Shown here: positions 1-13,150 of the stretch, in pieces
Position numbering within the stretch: position 1 is the first letter of the stretch
How the letters are laid out: each line of letters begins with the position of its first letter
Notes under the pieces: model-generated
What the model was told of the DNA's origin: nothing
Seen by the model: only the letters and a program-made list of their open reading frames with translations
The model's database searches: none
Position numbers and translations under genes: made by a program
NCBI GenBank assembly: GCA_959347315.1
Contig: OY365810.1
Coordinates: 1 to 64,000 of the forward strand
DNA: 64,000 bases
Source: Bimastos eiseni
Lineage: Eukaryota; Annelida; Clitellata; Crassiclitellata; Lumbricidae
Direction: 5' to 3'

Positions 1-3000
1 CTAACCCTAACCCTAACCCTAACCCTAACCCTAACCCTAACCCTAACCCTAACCCTAACCCTAACCCTAACCCTAACCCTAACCCTAACCCTAACCCTAA
101 CCCTAACCCTAACCCTAACCCTAACCCTAACCCTAACCCTAACCCTAACCCTAACCCTAACCCTAACCCTAACCCTAACCCTAACCCTAACCCTAACCCT
201 AACCCTAACCCTAACCCTAACCCTAACCCTAACCCTAACCCTAACCCTAACCCTAACCCTAACCCTAACCCTAACCCTAACCCTAACCCTAACCCTAACC
301 CTAACCCTAACCCTAACCCTAACCCTAACCCTAACCCTAACCCTAACCCTAACCCAACCCTAACCCTAACCCTAACCCTAACCCTAACCCTAACCCTAAC
401 CCTAACCCTAACCCTAACCCTAACCCTAACCCTAACCCTAACCCTAACCCTAACCCTAACCCTAACCCTAACCCTAACCCTAACCCTAACCCTAACCCTA
501 ACCCTAACCCTAACCCTAACCCTAACCCTAACCCTAACCCTAACCCTAACCCTAACCCTAACCCTAACCCTAACCCTAACCCTAACCCTAACCCTAACCC
601 TAACCCTAACCCTAACCCTAACCCTAACCCTAACCCTAACCCTAACCCTAACCCTAACCCTAACCCTAACCCTAACCCTAACCCTAACCCTAACCCTAAC
701 CCTAACCCTAACCCTAACCCTAACCCTAACCCTAACCCTAACCCTAACCCTAACCCTAACCCTAACCCTAACCCTAACCCTAACCCTAACCCTAACCCTA
801 ACCCTAACCCTAACCCTAACCCTAACCCTAACCCTAACCCTAACCCTAACCCTAACCCTAACCCTAACCCTAACCCTAACCCTAACCCTAACCCTAACCC
901 TAACCCTAACCCTAACCCTAACCCTAACCCTAACCCTAACCCTAACCCTAACCCTAACCCTAACCCTAACCCTAACCCTAACCCTAACCCTAACCCTAAC
1001 CCTAACCCTAACCCTAACCCTAACCCTAACCCTAACCCTAACCCTAACCCTAACCCTAACCCTAACCCTAACCCTAACCCTAACCCTAACCCTAACCCTA
1101 ACCCTAACCCTAACCCTAACCCTAACCCTAACCCTAACCCTAACCCTAACCCTAACCCTAACCCTAACCCTAACCCTAACCCTAACCCTAACCCTAACCC
1201 TAACCCTAACCCTAACCCTAACCCTAACCCTAACCCTAACCCTAACCCTAACCCTAACCCTAACCCTAACCCTAACCCTAACCCTAACCCTAACCCTAAC
1301 CCTAACCCTAACCCTAACCCTAACCCTAACCCTAACCCTAACCCTAACCCTAACCCTAACCCTAACCCTAACCCTAACCCTAACCCTAACCCTAACCCTA
1401 ACCCTAACCCTAACCCTAACCCTAACCCTAACCCTAACCCTAACCCTAACCCTAACCCTAACCCTAACCCTAACCCTAACCCTAACCCTAACCCTAACCC
1501 TAACCCTAACCCTAACCCTAACCCTAACCCTAACCCTAACCCTAACCCTAACCCTAACCCTAACCCTAACCCTAACCCTAACCCTAACCCTAACCCTAAC
1601 CCTAACCCTAACCCTAACCCTAACCCTAACCCTAACCCTAACCCTAACCCTAACCCTAACCCTAACCCTAACCCTAACCCTAACCCTAACCCTAACCCTA
1701 ACCCTAACCCTAACCCTAACCCTAACCCTAACCCTAACCCTAACCCTAACCCTAACCCTAACCCTAACCCTAACCCTAACCCTAACCCTAACCCTAACCC
1801 TAACCCTAACCCTAACCCTAACCCTAACCCTAACCCTAACCCTAACCCTAACCCTAACCCTAACCCTAACCCTAACCCTAACCCTAACCCTAACCCTAAC
1901 CCTAACCCTAACCCTAACCCTAACCCTAACCCTAACCCTAACCCTAACCCTAACCCTAACCCTAACCCTAACCCTAACCCTAACCCTAACCCTAACCCTA
2001 ACCCTAACCCTAACCCTAACCCTAACCCTAACCCTAACCCTAACCCTAACCCTAACCCTAACCCTAACCCTAACCCTAACCCTAACCCTAACCCTAACCC
2101 TAACCCTAACCCTAACCCTAACCCTAACCCTAACCCTAACCCTAACCCTAACCCTAACCCTAACCCTAACCCTAACCCTAACCCTAACCCTAACCCTAAC
2201 CCTAACCCTAACCCTAACCCTAACCCTAACCCTAACCCTAACCCTAACCCTAACCCTAACCCTAACCCTAACCCTAACCCTAACCCTAACCCTAACCCTA
2301 ACCCTAACCCTAACCCTAACCCTAACCCTAACCCTAACCCTAACCCTAACCCTAACCCTAACCCTAACCCTAACCCTAACCCTAACCCTAACCCTAACCC
2401 TAACCCTAACCCTAACCCTAACCCTAACCCTAACCCTAACCCTAACCCTAACCCTAACCCTAACCCTAACCCTAACCCTAACCCTAACCCTAACCCTAAC
2501 CCTAACCCTAACCCTAACCCTAACCCTAACCCTAACCCTAACCCTAACCCTAACCCTAACCCTAACCCTAACCCTAACCCTAACCCTAACCCTAACCCTA
2601 ACCCTAACCCTAACCCTAACCCTAACCCTAACCCTAACCCTAACCCTAACCCTAACCCTAACCCTAACCCTAACCCTAACCCTAACCCTAACCCTAACCC
2701 TAACCCTAACCCTAACCCTAACCCTAACCCTAACCCTAACCCTAACCCTAACCCTAACCCTAACCCTAACCCTAACCCTAACCCTAACCCTAACCCTAAC
2801 CCTAACCCTAACCCTAACCCTAACCCTAACCCTAACCCTAACCCTAACCCTAACCCTAACCCTAACCCTAACCCTAACCCTAACCCTAACCCTAACCCTA
2901 ACCCTAACCCTAACCCTAACCCTAACCCTAACCCTAACCCTAACCCTAACCCTAACCCTAACCCTAACCCTAACCCTAACCCTAACCCTAACCCTAACCC

Positions 3001-6000
3001 TAACCCTAACCCTAACCCTAACCCTAACCCTAACCCTAACCCTAACCCTAACCCTAACCCTAACCCTAACCCTAACCCTAACCCTAACCCTAACCCTAAC
3101 CCTAACCCTAACCCTAACCCTAACCCTAACCCTAACCCTAACCCTAACCCTAACCCTAACCCTAACCCTAACCCTAACCCTAACCCTAACCCTAACCCTA
3201 ACCCTAACCCTAACCCTAACCCTAACCCTAACCCTAACCCTAACCCTAACCCTAACCCTAACCCTAACCCTAACCCTAACCCTAACCCTAACCCTAACCC
3301 TAACCCTAACCCTAACCCTAACCCTAACCCTAACCCTAACCCTAACCCTAACCCTAACCCTAACCCTAACCCTAACCCTAACCCTAACCCTAACCCTAAC
3401 CCTAACCCTAACCCTAACCCTAACCCTAACCCTAACCCTAACCCTAACCCTAACCCTAACCCTAACCCTAACCCTAACCCTAACCCTAACCCTAACCCTA
3501 ACCCTAACCCTAACCCTAACCCTAACCCTAACCCTAACCCTAACCCTAACCCTAACCCTAACCCTAACCCTAACCCTAACCCTAACCCTAACCCTAACCC
3601 TAACCCTAACCCTAACCCTAACCCTAACCCTAACCCTAACCCTAACCCTAACCCTAACCCTAACCCTAACCCTAACCCTAACCCTAACCCTAACCCTAAC
3701 CCTAACCCTAACCCTAACCCTAACCCTAACCCTAACCCTAACCCTAACCCTAACCCTAACCCTAACCCTAACCCTAACCCTAACCCTAACCCTAACCCTA
3801 ACCCTAACCCTAACCCTAACCCTAACCCTAACCCTAACCCTAACCCTAACCCTAACCCTAACCCTAACCCTAACCCTAACCCTAACCCTAACCCTAACCC
3901 TAACCCTAACCCTAACCCTAACCCTAACCCTAACCCTAACCCTAACCCTAACCCTAACCCTAACCCTAACCCTAACCCTAACCCTAACCCTAACCCTAAC
4001 CCTAACCCTAACCCTAACCCTAACCCTAACCCTAACCCTAACCCTAACCCTAACCCTAACCCTAACCCTAACCCTAACCCTAACCCTAACCCTAACCCTA
4101 ACCCTAACCCTAACCCTAACCCTAACCCTAACCCTAACCCTAACCCTAACCCTAACCCTAACCCTAACCCTAACCCTAACCCTAACCCTAACCCTAACCC
4201 TAACCCTAACCCTAACCCTAACCCTAACCCTAACCCTAACCCTAACCCTAACCCTAACCCTAACCCTAACCCTAACCCTAACCCTAACCCTAACCCTAAC
4301 CCTAACCCTAACCCTAACCCTAACCCTAACCCTAACCCTAACCCTAACCCTAACCCTAACCCTAACCCTAACCCTAACCCTAACCCTAACCCTAACCCTA
4401 ACCCTAACCCTAACCCTAACCCTAACCCTAACCCTAACCCTAACCCTAACCCTAACCCTAACCCTAACCCTAACCCTAACCCTAACCCTAACCCTAACCC
4501 TAACCCTAACCCTAACCCTAACCCTAACCCTAACCCTAACCCTAACCCTAACCCTAACCCTAACCCTAACCCTAACCCTAACCCTAACCCTAACCCTAAC
4601 CCTAACCCTAACCCTAACCCTAACCCTAACCCTAACCCTAACCCTAACCCTAACCCTAACCCTAACCCTAACCCTAACCCTAACCCTAACCCTAACCCTA
4701 ACCCTAACCCTAACCCTAACCCTAACCCTAACCCTAACCCTAACCCTAACCCTAACCCTAACCCTAACCCTAACCCTAACCCTAACCCTAACCCTAACCC
4801 TAACCCTAACCCTAACCCTAACCCTAACCCTAACCCTAACCCTAACCCTAACCCTAACCCTAACCCTAACCCTAACCCTAACCCTAACCCTAACCCTAAC
4901 CCTAACCCTAACCCTAACCCTAACCCTAACCCTAACCCTAACCCTAACCCTAACCCTAACCCTAACCCTAACCCTAACCCTAACCCTAACCCTAACCCTA
5001 ACCCTAACCCTAACCCTAACCCTAACCCTAACCCTAACCCTAACCCTAACCCTAACCCTAACCCTAACCCTAACCCTAACCCTAACCCTAACCCTAACCC
5101 TAACCCTAACCCTAACCCTAACCCTAACCCTAACCCTAACCCTAACCCTAACCCTAACCCTAACCCTAACCCTAACCCTAACCCTAACCCTAACCCTAAC
5201 CCTAACCCTAACCCTAACCCTAACCCTAACCCTAACCCTAACCCTAACCCTAACCCTAACCCTAACCCTAACCCTAACCCTAACCCTAACCCTAACCCTA
5301 ACCCTAACCCTAACCCTAACCCTAACCCTAACCCTAACCCTAACCCTAACCCTAACCCTAACCCTAACCCTAACCCTAACCCTAACCCTAACCCTAACCC
5401 TAACCCTAACCCTAACCCTAACCCTAACCCTAACCCTAACCCTAACCCTAACCCTAACCCTAACCCTAACCCTAACCCTAACCCTAACCCTAACCCTAAC
5501 CCTAACCCTAACCCTAACCCTAACCCTAACCCTAACCCTAACCCTAACCCTAACCCTAACCCTAACCCTAACCCTAACCCTAACCCTAACCCTAACCCTA
5601 ACCCTAACCCTAACCCTAACCCTAACCCTAACCCTAACCCTAACCCTAACCCTAACCCTAACCCTAACCCTAACCCTAACCCTAACCCTAACCCTAACCC
5701 TAACCCTAACCCTAACCCTAACCCTAACCCTAACCCTAACCCTAACCCTAACCCTAACCCTAACCCTAACCCTAACCCTAACCCTAACCCTAACCCTAAC
5801 CCTAACCCTAACCCTAACCCTAACCCTAACCCTAACCCTAACCCTAACCCTAACCCTAACCCTAACCCTAACCCTAACCCTAACCCTAACCCTAACCCTA
5901 ACCCTAACCCTAACCCTAACCCTAACCCTAACCCTAACCCTAACCCTAACCCTAACCCTAACCCTAACCCTAACCCTAACCCTAACCCTAACCCTAACCC

Positions 6001-6990
6001 TAACCCTAACCCTAACCCTAACCCTAACCCTAACCCTAACCCTAACCCTAACCCTAACCCTAACCCTAACCCTAACCCTAACCCTAACCCTAACCCTAAC
6101 CCTAACCCTAACCCTAACCCTAACCCTAACCCTAACCCTAACCCTAACCCTAACCCTAACCCTAACCCTAACCCTAACCCTAACCCTAACCCTAACCCTA
6201 ACCCTAACCCTAACCCTAACCCTAACCCTAACCCTAACCCTAACCCTAACCCTAACCCTAACCCTAACCCTAACCCTAACCCTAACCCTAACCCTAACCC
6301 TAACCCTAACCCTAACCCTAACCCTAACCCTAACCCTAACCCTAACCCTAACCCTAACCCTAACCCTAACCCTAACCCTAACCCTAACCCTAACCCTAAC
6401 CCTAACCCTAACCCTAACCCTAACCCTAACCCTAACCCTAACCCTAACCCTAACCCTAACCCTAACCCTAACCCTAACCCTAACCCTAACCCTAACCCTA
6501 ACCCTAACCCTAACCCTAACCCTAACCCTAACCCTAACCCTAACCCTAACCCTAACCCTAACCCTAACCCTAACCCTAACCCTAACCCTAACCCTAACCC
6601 TAACCCTAACCCTAACCCTAACCCTAACCCTAACCCTAACCCTAACCCTAACCCTAACCCTAACCCTAACCCTAACCCTAACCCTAACCCTAACCCTAAC
6701 CCTAACCCTAACCCTAACCCTAACCCTAACCCTAACCCTAACCCTAACCCTAACCCTAACCCTAACCCTAACCCTAACCCTAACCCTAACCCTAACCCTA
6801 ACCCTAACCCTAACCCTAACCCTAACCCTAACCCTAACCCTAACCCTAACCCTAACCCTAACCCTAACCCTAACCCTAACCCTAACCCTAACCCTAACCC
6901 TAACCCTAACCCTAACCCTAACCCTAACCCTAACCCTAACCCTAACCCTAACCCTAACCCTAACCCTAACCCTAACCCTAACCCTAACCC
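1..6990. repeat. Telomere, (CCCTAA)n
   Basis: Continuous array of the hexamer CCCTAA (TTAGGG on the other strand), the ancestral animal telomere repeat. The left edge of the window is therefore the chromosome end, and the G-rich strand runs toward it. Only one imperfect unit is visible, at about 351-360, where a T is missing (CCCAA) and the register shifts. About 1,165 units are present, which is long for an assembled telomere. The array stops abruptly at 6990/6991 against a Penelope-like element. Confidence 0.98.
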
Positions 6991-8930
6991 TTAAGATTGA
7001 AACTATACCTAGGATAAATGAAATCTTAAATAGGCTGCGTAAATCTAAGCACATTAGCCGAGAACAATACTCGTACCTCAGCGCCAAACCTACAGAGAAA
7101 GAACGTAAATTCTACCTCCTACCTAAAATTCATAAACCTATAAATAAACGGACACTACCGGATATGCCAGAAGGACGTCCTATAGTAGGAGATTGCGCGA
7201 CAGAATCTAGGCGAATAAGTGAATATATTGACTCCTACCTCAAACCTCTGGCTAATAAACATCCATCATACATTAAGGACACCTATGACTTTATAAACAG
7301 AATCAAAAACACTACAATAAAACCACACTATATCTTAGTCACAGGCGATGTCACAGCATTATACACAAATATGAACATAGATAGACACTACTGTAAAAGA
7401 ATTCTTCCATAAAAATCCAAAAACTAATAGACCAGACGCCGAACTCTTAGAACTCTTGGAAATAGCAATGAAAAATAACGACTTCTCCTTCTGCAACAAA
7501 CTCTTCCTACAAATTTTTGGGACAGCTATGGGAAAAACCTTTGCACCTAACTTAGCAAACATGTACCTGGTAGAATTTGACAAAAAAGCAATGGAGGCCT
7601 TCCACATTCACCCACTTGACTTCTTCCGGTTTCTTGATGATATCTTCTTTGTATGGCCCGGCACTGTGGAGGAGCTAAAACAATATGAGGCATTTCTAAA
7701 TTCTTTAATCCCTGATATTACAATAACCTTAACATACAATGACACTGAAATTAACTTCCTTGATACAACAATCTTTAAATACACAGACCAGGACAGGACT
7801 ACACTGCAGACAAGAGTTTATTTTAAACAGACAGACACACACCAATTACTGCACAGCTCATCATTTCATCCCAAACACACATTCACTGGCATCCTGAAAT
7901 CGCAAATTTTAAGATTTAAGAGACTATCCTCACATAAAACGGACTTCGACTACTCATGTAAAACACTATTTGACAGCTTAATACACAGGGGATATAGCAA
8001 AAGACTACTAAGAGAAACTAAAAATAACATATGGACCAGACGTGAAAAGAATTTTAAAACTAAACAAACTGATAACAATCTCCTCCCAGTAGTCATACCA
8101 TACAATCCACTATCTATGCGAATATTCTATGAATGGAAGAAACTCCTCATGCAAGACAATACACTAAAACATTACCGGATAATACCAGCCTACTCTAGAA
8201 ATAGGAACCTAAAAGAATTACTTGCTCCACGCAAAAATAAGCCCATAAAACCAAAACAAAATACGAACATAGGTTCAAACAAATGTAACATACCTAACTG
8301 TCAGTCATGCCCATACATTACAGTCTCCAAAACATACTCAAGCACATACACACGCCGCAAATATACCATAATCAAGCAACTAGACTGCCAAAGCACAAAT
8401 ACAATCTACTTAATAACTTGTAGCGCCTGCAACAAACAATATATAGACCATACACAAGGTAAAGTAGTAGAAGGCCTATTAGAACATATCCACAATATAA
8501 CAAATAAGCATAATAACCCATTATCAAACCACTTCAATTCAAACAACCACTCACTAAAAAACATTACAATTATGCCGATAGTCACCGTTGCTGCACTGGA
8601 AATGGCTCTTTTTAGGAACCAACCGTCCTCTCTGCCGTACCGCCTCCTGGATCTACAACAACAATGGCGACAAGAATTGATGACTTACCAACCTCACGGG
8701 ATCAACCGACCACCAGACTACACTACCAGACAACACCTGACCTAACCACAACAGAACAACCGAACATCATCATCCTCATCCTCAACAGCAACAGCACCTC
8801 AGCATCATCATCATCACCACCACCTCCACCGTCGTGATCACCACCACCACATCACCATCAGACCCGCCATCTGTGATTCACCCATCAACGAATTGTGCCC
8901 GCGCTTAACAATCACTTCGTGATTCAACAC
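6991..8930 (+). mobile_element. Penelope-like element (PLE), 5'-truncated, RT plus decayed GIY-YIG
   Basis: The reading frame is open from 6993 directly at the telomere junction, with no start codon, to 7412. One frameshift near 7390-7395 leads into a second frame ending at 8745. The first part has the PLE signatures FYLLPKIHKP, MPEGRPIV, the SEYIDSYLKPL-type block and VTGDVTALYTN (RT motif A, catalytic Asp). The second part has GTAMG and FRFLDDIFFVW (motif C, catalytic DD), then a Cys-rich linker (CNIPNCQSC) and a GIY-YIG-like segment (TIYLITCSAC, KQYID). In that segment the usual YIG reads YID and the expected catalytic Arg is not obvious, so the nuclease is probably dead. The N-terminal part of the element is missing. 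The 3' non-coding part (8746-8930) is CAT/CAC-rich and ends in a small hairpin. The CDS is a pseudogene. Confidence 0.9.
8910..8924 (+). other. Hairpin at the 3' end of the PLE
   Basis: AATCAC, three-base loop, GTGATT: a perfect 6-bp stem six bases before the telomeric tract. GTGATTCA also occurs at about 8872. It may be a 3' structure used in reverse-transcription priming; that role is inferred from position only. Confidence 0.4.
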
Positions 8931-9084
8931 CTAACCCTAACCCTAACCCTAACCCTAACCCCTAACCCTAACCCTAACCCTAACCCTAACCCTTAACCCT
9001 AACCCTAACCCTAACCCCAACCCCAACCCCAACCCCAACCCCAACCCCAGCCCTAACCCTAACTTTTAACCCCTAACCCTAACC
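8931..9084. repeat. Interstitial degenerate telomeric tract with CCCCAA variants
   Basis: CCCTAA units with indels (CCCCTAA, CCCTTAA) and a run of about six CCCCAA units at roughly 9013-9050, ending in CTTTTAACCCCTAACCCTAACC. It is far less uniform than the terminal array, as expected for an old telomere no longer maintained by telomerase. It lies between the 3' end of the PLE and the broken end of the minus-strand gene at 9085. Confidence 0.93.
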
Positions 9085-10626
9085 GTGATGAATGGAACGA
9101 GTTGAAGCCAGTACTGTTTGAAGATCGAAAATCCAGCGACTCGTTTTCCATGTTGTTCCATGCACGTTTGGTATAGGCCGTACACTGTGGTCTTGGTGTG
9201 GCTCGATGGCAACAACGTGATATCCCGCTTAAATCCAGGAACCCTTCCAGGGAGCATCATCGCATGCTCGCTGGCATAATTTGTCAGGAAGCGAATGATA
9301 TCTTCAATTTCGCTAAACTGAAAGCAGTGGGTGTTGTTCTTACGTCCACCGCTTTGTTTTTCTTTTGTTAAACCTTCTGTTTTATACCACTTGAGAATCC
9401 CCGTCAGTCTGTCCTGGCTAATCCCATGGATGAACTTAAAGGTTGTACGGCAGATCTGACGGCTTTCCAAATAATATGATGTTCGCTGGTGTTGACGCAC
9501 CGCTTGGCTGGATTTCCTGCTGCGACAAGTCTCATCGTACATGTTAATTGAGCAAGAAATTTTGCCGAGTAGCACCAACATTTGATCCCGTGGGACAAGT
9601 GCAGCCATTTCCACCCTACGCCTGACCATGTCCTCCGGAGCATACTGGCTACTGCATGGGAGTCCATTATTAAGTTTACATTGACATCTACAAATAAACA
9701 ACCCATATACAAATATTTTTTTCTATTTATCAAATTCATTTCAGTTTGTTTTTATAAAAGCCATGCAACAAAAAAACAAAGCCAATGCTAAACGCCCTGC
9801 ATTCAAAACAAACAGCAATTTACAAGATTTATCAACCGGTAGACTGCAATTATTGATTAGCAAGAAGAATCCTGATATAAAAAAATTGCAATTGAAATAC
9901 TAATTATTATTTCCTATCATTAACTTAATCAATTAGTGATAAACTTGTGCATTGCACAATAAGGATTGTAAAATATGAAGTAGTGCAAGAGAGGAAATGA
10001 CATAACTTTTGCATTTATACTTGAATACTTAAAGACAAGCTCAATAATACAGGTTGTAAACCTAACCGTTATGCCTAAGGTCTTATAAAAACGAGCACAC
10101 TGAGAAGAGGGTCTAAACCTAGTAGCTGCGCCTGAATATTTATAAAGACAAGCTCAACTAGAACAGGCTAATCTTTACAGTTATGCCTGAGACTTATAAT
10201 AATAATTAGCTCAATTAGAGCTTAGTTTAAACTGATTTTCGTATAGGAGTCGCAGTGAATCAGAAACAGCACGTGAATGTCTATAAACAAGGATCCTGTG
10301 GTGCACAGTATTTAAAAAATAATCGGGGCTTACCTGAATTCAGCCGCTTTCTGATATTCAACGGCATTGTCATCAGTTACGAACTCGTTAGATGTTTTAG
10401 CGTGCGTCAAGACATCTTCGAAATCCGAAACATTCATTTAATTTTCTTCTTGGTCATCTGAATCGTTGTTGGCATCAGATTCTGTCCGAAAATCATCATC
10501 ACTGAAAACCTCGCTTTCATCGCGATCGTCATCGCGATCGATGATCAAATATTCTTGCAACAATTCGTGCACTTTTGCTCGATCCAACCCTTTAGCATTA
10601 ATCAAATTCGCCATAATCGCTTCCAT
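9085..10626 (-). pseudogene. Transposase-like gene, C-terminus cut off by telomeric repeats
   Basis: Two exons can be assembled: complement(10334..10626) and complement(9085..9687). Exon 1 starts MEAIMANLINAKGLDRAKVH, is very acidic, has one in-frame TAA at 10438-10440 followed directly by ATG, and ends at a good donor (CAG|GTAAGC) in phase 2. Exon 2 follows an acceptor (TTTGTAG) and restores the frame with CQCKLNNGLPCSS, then a basic segment with YYLESRQICRTTFKFIHGIS and LLPGRVPGFKRDI. This layout recalls an uncharacterised family common in cnidarian and other invertebrate genomes that I take to be transposon-derived; I recall it from memory and could not check it. The last coding residues (TVRVRG) are read from telomere repeats, so the gene was severed at 9084/9085. 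The in-frame stop and missing C-terminus make it a pseudogene. Confidence 0.6.
9688..10333. other. Intron of the transposase-like pseudogene with an imperfect repeat
   Basis: AT-rich and non-coding. Between about 10020 and 10215 a roughly 90-base motif (AAGACAAGCTCAA, ACAGGTT/CTAA, GTTATGCCT) recurs two to three times with divergence. No other structure was seen. Confidence 0.4.
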
Positions 10627-11889
10627 TTTCGAGAATTAAGTATTTCAAAATCAACAAACTAGAATGCATTCCGTGTGTGCGTGACATTTAAAGAGACCGG
10701 GTCATACCGAGTGCGCATGCGCGTAGCTGACCTTAAAACCATCAGCCAACCGCAGTTCAAGATTGTATCACGTGATAAAATCACGCGCTTCGGTTACTAA
10801 CCATGTAACGGTCATTGTTTACATAAGTCGACCTCTTTTTGGGCAATCTGTGTTCGTAAAAAATAGGTTAAGGTCATATGTTATTAATAGAACAGGAAAA
10901 GGAGATAATCTGCTTCAAAATGAGACCATGAAGGCGGGAAATCTCGAACCATAACCTAATTAAATATGACAACAAAGATAGCGAAATTTGAACCGAAATT
11001 ATGATTTTCCATCTCGTAACATTATAGGGCTGTTGGTAAAAATCTTTTTTGAAGCCTTTATGAAAGTCCAAACAAAAGTTTTATATATTATTTGTATTAA
11101 ATATATATTTTTGTAATCGTTTCTGCATTAATATCAATTACGACCGGTTTGAGGCTTCACGTCATTTTTGGTCATTTTAAGCCTGATTGTAACCAGCGAC
11201 ATGCGACTGCTTTTGCAAAATTTTTCCACATATGTGTATCTATATATATATGTATATATATATATACTGGATAATATTCTGACAGCTGTCGTCAGGCAAA
11301 TATTGACTGCTACACGTGTTGTATGGTCGATGGAACAAAATGGTCAACGGAATACCTCCCTCTCCTACCCTCGGTGCTCGCCTCCCTAGTGCTCACCTCC
11401 CATTGTGTTCACCTGCGCTGGTTCTCTATCGACAGATTTCCCTATTAGGCTTTCTGCCTGCAGACTGCTTCCGCTTTCTTTTGTCAGAAATCCGTTGCCT
11501 GCAGCGAATGATGTCGTCGAATGTTCAACAGCTGTTCTGCGCCACGCAGATGCACTCAGACTGACAAAAGTCTGTGTCCGTGTGTCTGCCTGTCTGTCTG
11601 ACAGGCAGACACACGGACACAGACACACAGACACACAGATACAGACAAACCACAGACATACAGCCAGGCATACACACAACCTAACGGGCGATTGTCAGAG
11701 ATTAAATGACGATGACGATTATGCAGTTGAGGTGACATTGAATATCAGTGACTGGCAGAGTAAGTAGAAATATTACTTCTCAGTTATGCTATTACTACCA
11801 TTATACAAATAATATACACACTATGACACTATGGTGCAGCACCGATGTAAAAAAATATCATCCGTCGAAGACGTCGATATTATAGAACA
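10627..11889. other. Non-coding subtelomeric stretch
   Basis: No ORF with recognisable content. It holds a short TATA microsatellite (about 11240-11270), a perfect 25-bp inverted repeat (listed separately) and CAGACA-rich sequence to about 11660. The short ORFs here are low-complexity translations. Confidence 0.5.
11570..11624. repeat. Perfect 25-bp inverted repeat, 5-base loop
   Basis: Left arm 11570-11594 (starts GTCTGTGTCCGTG), loop 11595-11599, right arm 11600-11624 (starts GACAGGCAGACAC). The arms are fully complementary, so the DNA could extrude a cruciform. The right arm runs on into ACAGACAC repeats, so it may have arisen by inversion of a CTGTCTGT microsatellite. Confidence 0.85.
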
Positions 11890-13150
11890 GAATCAATCAA
11901 TCAATCAATCGATCAATCAATGAGGACAGTTTTAAGAGAAGAGTATAGAGAAGATGAGGAGATCCTGGGTAAAAGCCGGAGATCCAGAGGAAGCCCATTC
12001 CAAGTGTTAGGGCCCACAACAGAGAAAGCACGATGCTGCAGAATAGCAGTGCGTGAGAATGGAACGCTGAGAAGGCCTTGCAACAGCAGAGCGTAGCGCC
12101 CTCCGAGCACTGGCAGCAGTTGGGTAGCATAGCTGCTGAAGGTAAGCAGGCGCAGCCCCAACAAGACAGCGCCATACCAAGGAGGCAATGCGATGCTGCA
12201 TGGGAAGCCAGTGCAACACATCATGCATATAGGCAGAAACATGACTTGTCCTAGAAATGCTTTCTATCCGGCGTGCCTCCGACCGGTGGACCCACTCCTG
12301 TTGCCCAATCCTGCCTCGTGAAAATGCCCGCATATATGGTGGAGTAGTAGTCAAGACGATTAGTGACAAAGGCATGAATAAGAGTGGCTGCAGCACTAGT
12401 AGAGAGCGAGTGGGAGATCACTCGTAATTGTCGTAGCTGAGAGAAGCTGTTACGACTTACTGACTTGACAAGTTTGGCGAAAGAGAGCTCTTGGTCGAGG
12501 ATGATGCCAAGGCGGTTTTGCGCGGAAGTAGCAAAAGTAAAGTTGGCGAACGCAGCAGAAAATGCCCCAAAGTCAAGTTTTGCCAGTTGTTGCATTGTCC
12601 CAACCTAGATAAATTCTGTCTTCGTGGGATTAAGCCTGAGTATATGATCGACATCCGGAATTTGAGAGAGTCAATAGCTATTTGCATGGTGTGAACAGAA
12701 GCCATTGATTTAGAGACAGAACAGTGTACATGGGCATGTGTGTCATCAGCATAAATCTGAATTTAAATTCCACAAGATGAGAGGAGCAAGCCAATCTCAT
12801 AAATATATAGGATGTAGAGCAGTGGGCCCAATACGGAACCCTGCGGCAGTCCAAAGGGAGCGAGGGCCGAACTAGACCTAGATGATCCAAAGATGACGCA
12901 TGAAGTGCGTTCAGTCAGGAACGAGAGGATTCACTCAAGCGGTCGGTAATAAAGGCCAAAAGAGACTGACGGACGAAGCAATAGGTTATGGTGATCCATA
13001 GAGTCAAAGGCCGTACTGACGTCCAGTAAGGCCAAGAGAGTGGCCTGAGAATGGCATTTTAGACATCAGAGAGAAGGCGGGGGTCAGAAAAGTCTTAGTA
13101 GAATGATTCCTGTGGAAATTCGACTGCGAAGGGAGAAACTATTTAAATAA
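11890..13150 (-). mobile_element. CR1/L2-like LINE remnant (RT and C-terminus), broken
   Basis: Read on the minus strand from about 13150 down, frameshifted segments give AFDSMDHHNLL (RT motif A region), QGSVLGPLLY, YADDTHAH (motif C), then SYATQLL/HDVLHWLPMQHRI and NTWNGLPLDLR, the conserved tail of jockey/CR1/L2-type reverse transcriptases. The 3' end at about 11890-11925 is a (TTGA)n-type microsatellite, as in the copies at 24920-25745, 28734-29928 and 42539-42770, so all four belong to one family or close relatives. Many frameshifts; inactive. Confidence 0.8.

Noticed and set aside
1..6990. CRISPR-like or satellite array interpretation of the left end
   Set aside because: The unit is the 6-bp animal telomere hexamer with no spacers.
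8746..8930. Hammerhead ribozyme at the PLE 3' end
   Set aside because: PLEs often carry one, but I found no CTGATGA core paired with a GAAAC box on either strand here.
10255..10461. 68-codon plus-strand ORF
   Set aside because: Antisense to exon 1 of the transposase-like pseudogene, whose splice donor and coding pattern explain the region better.
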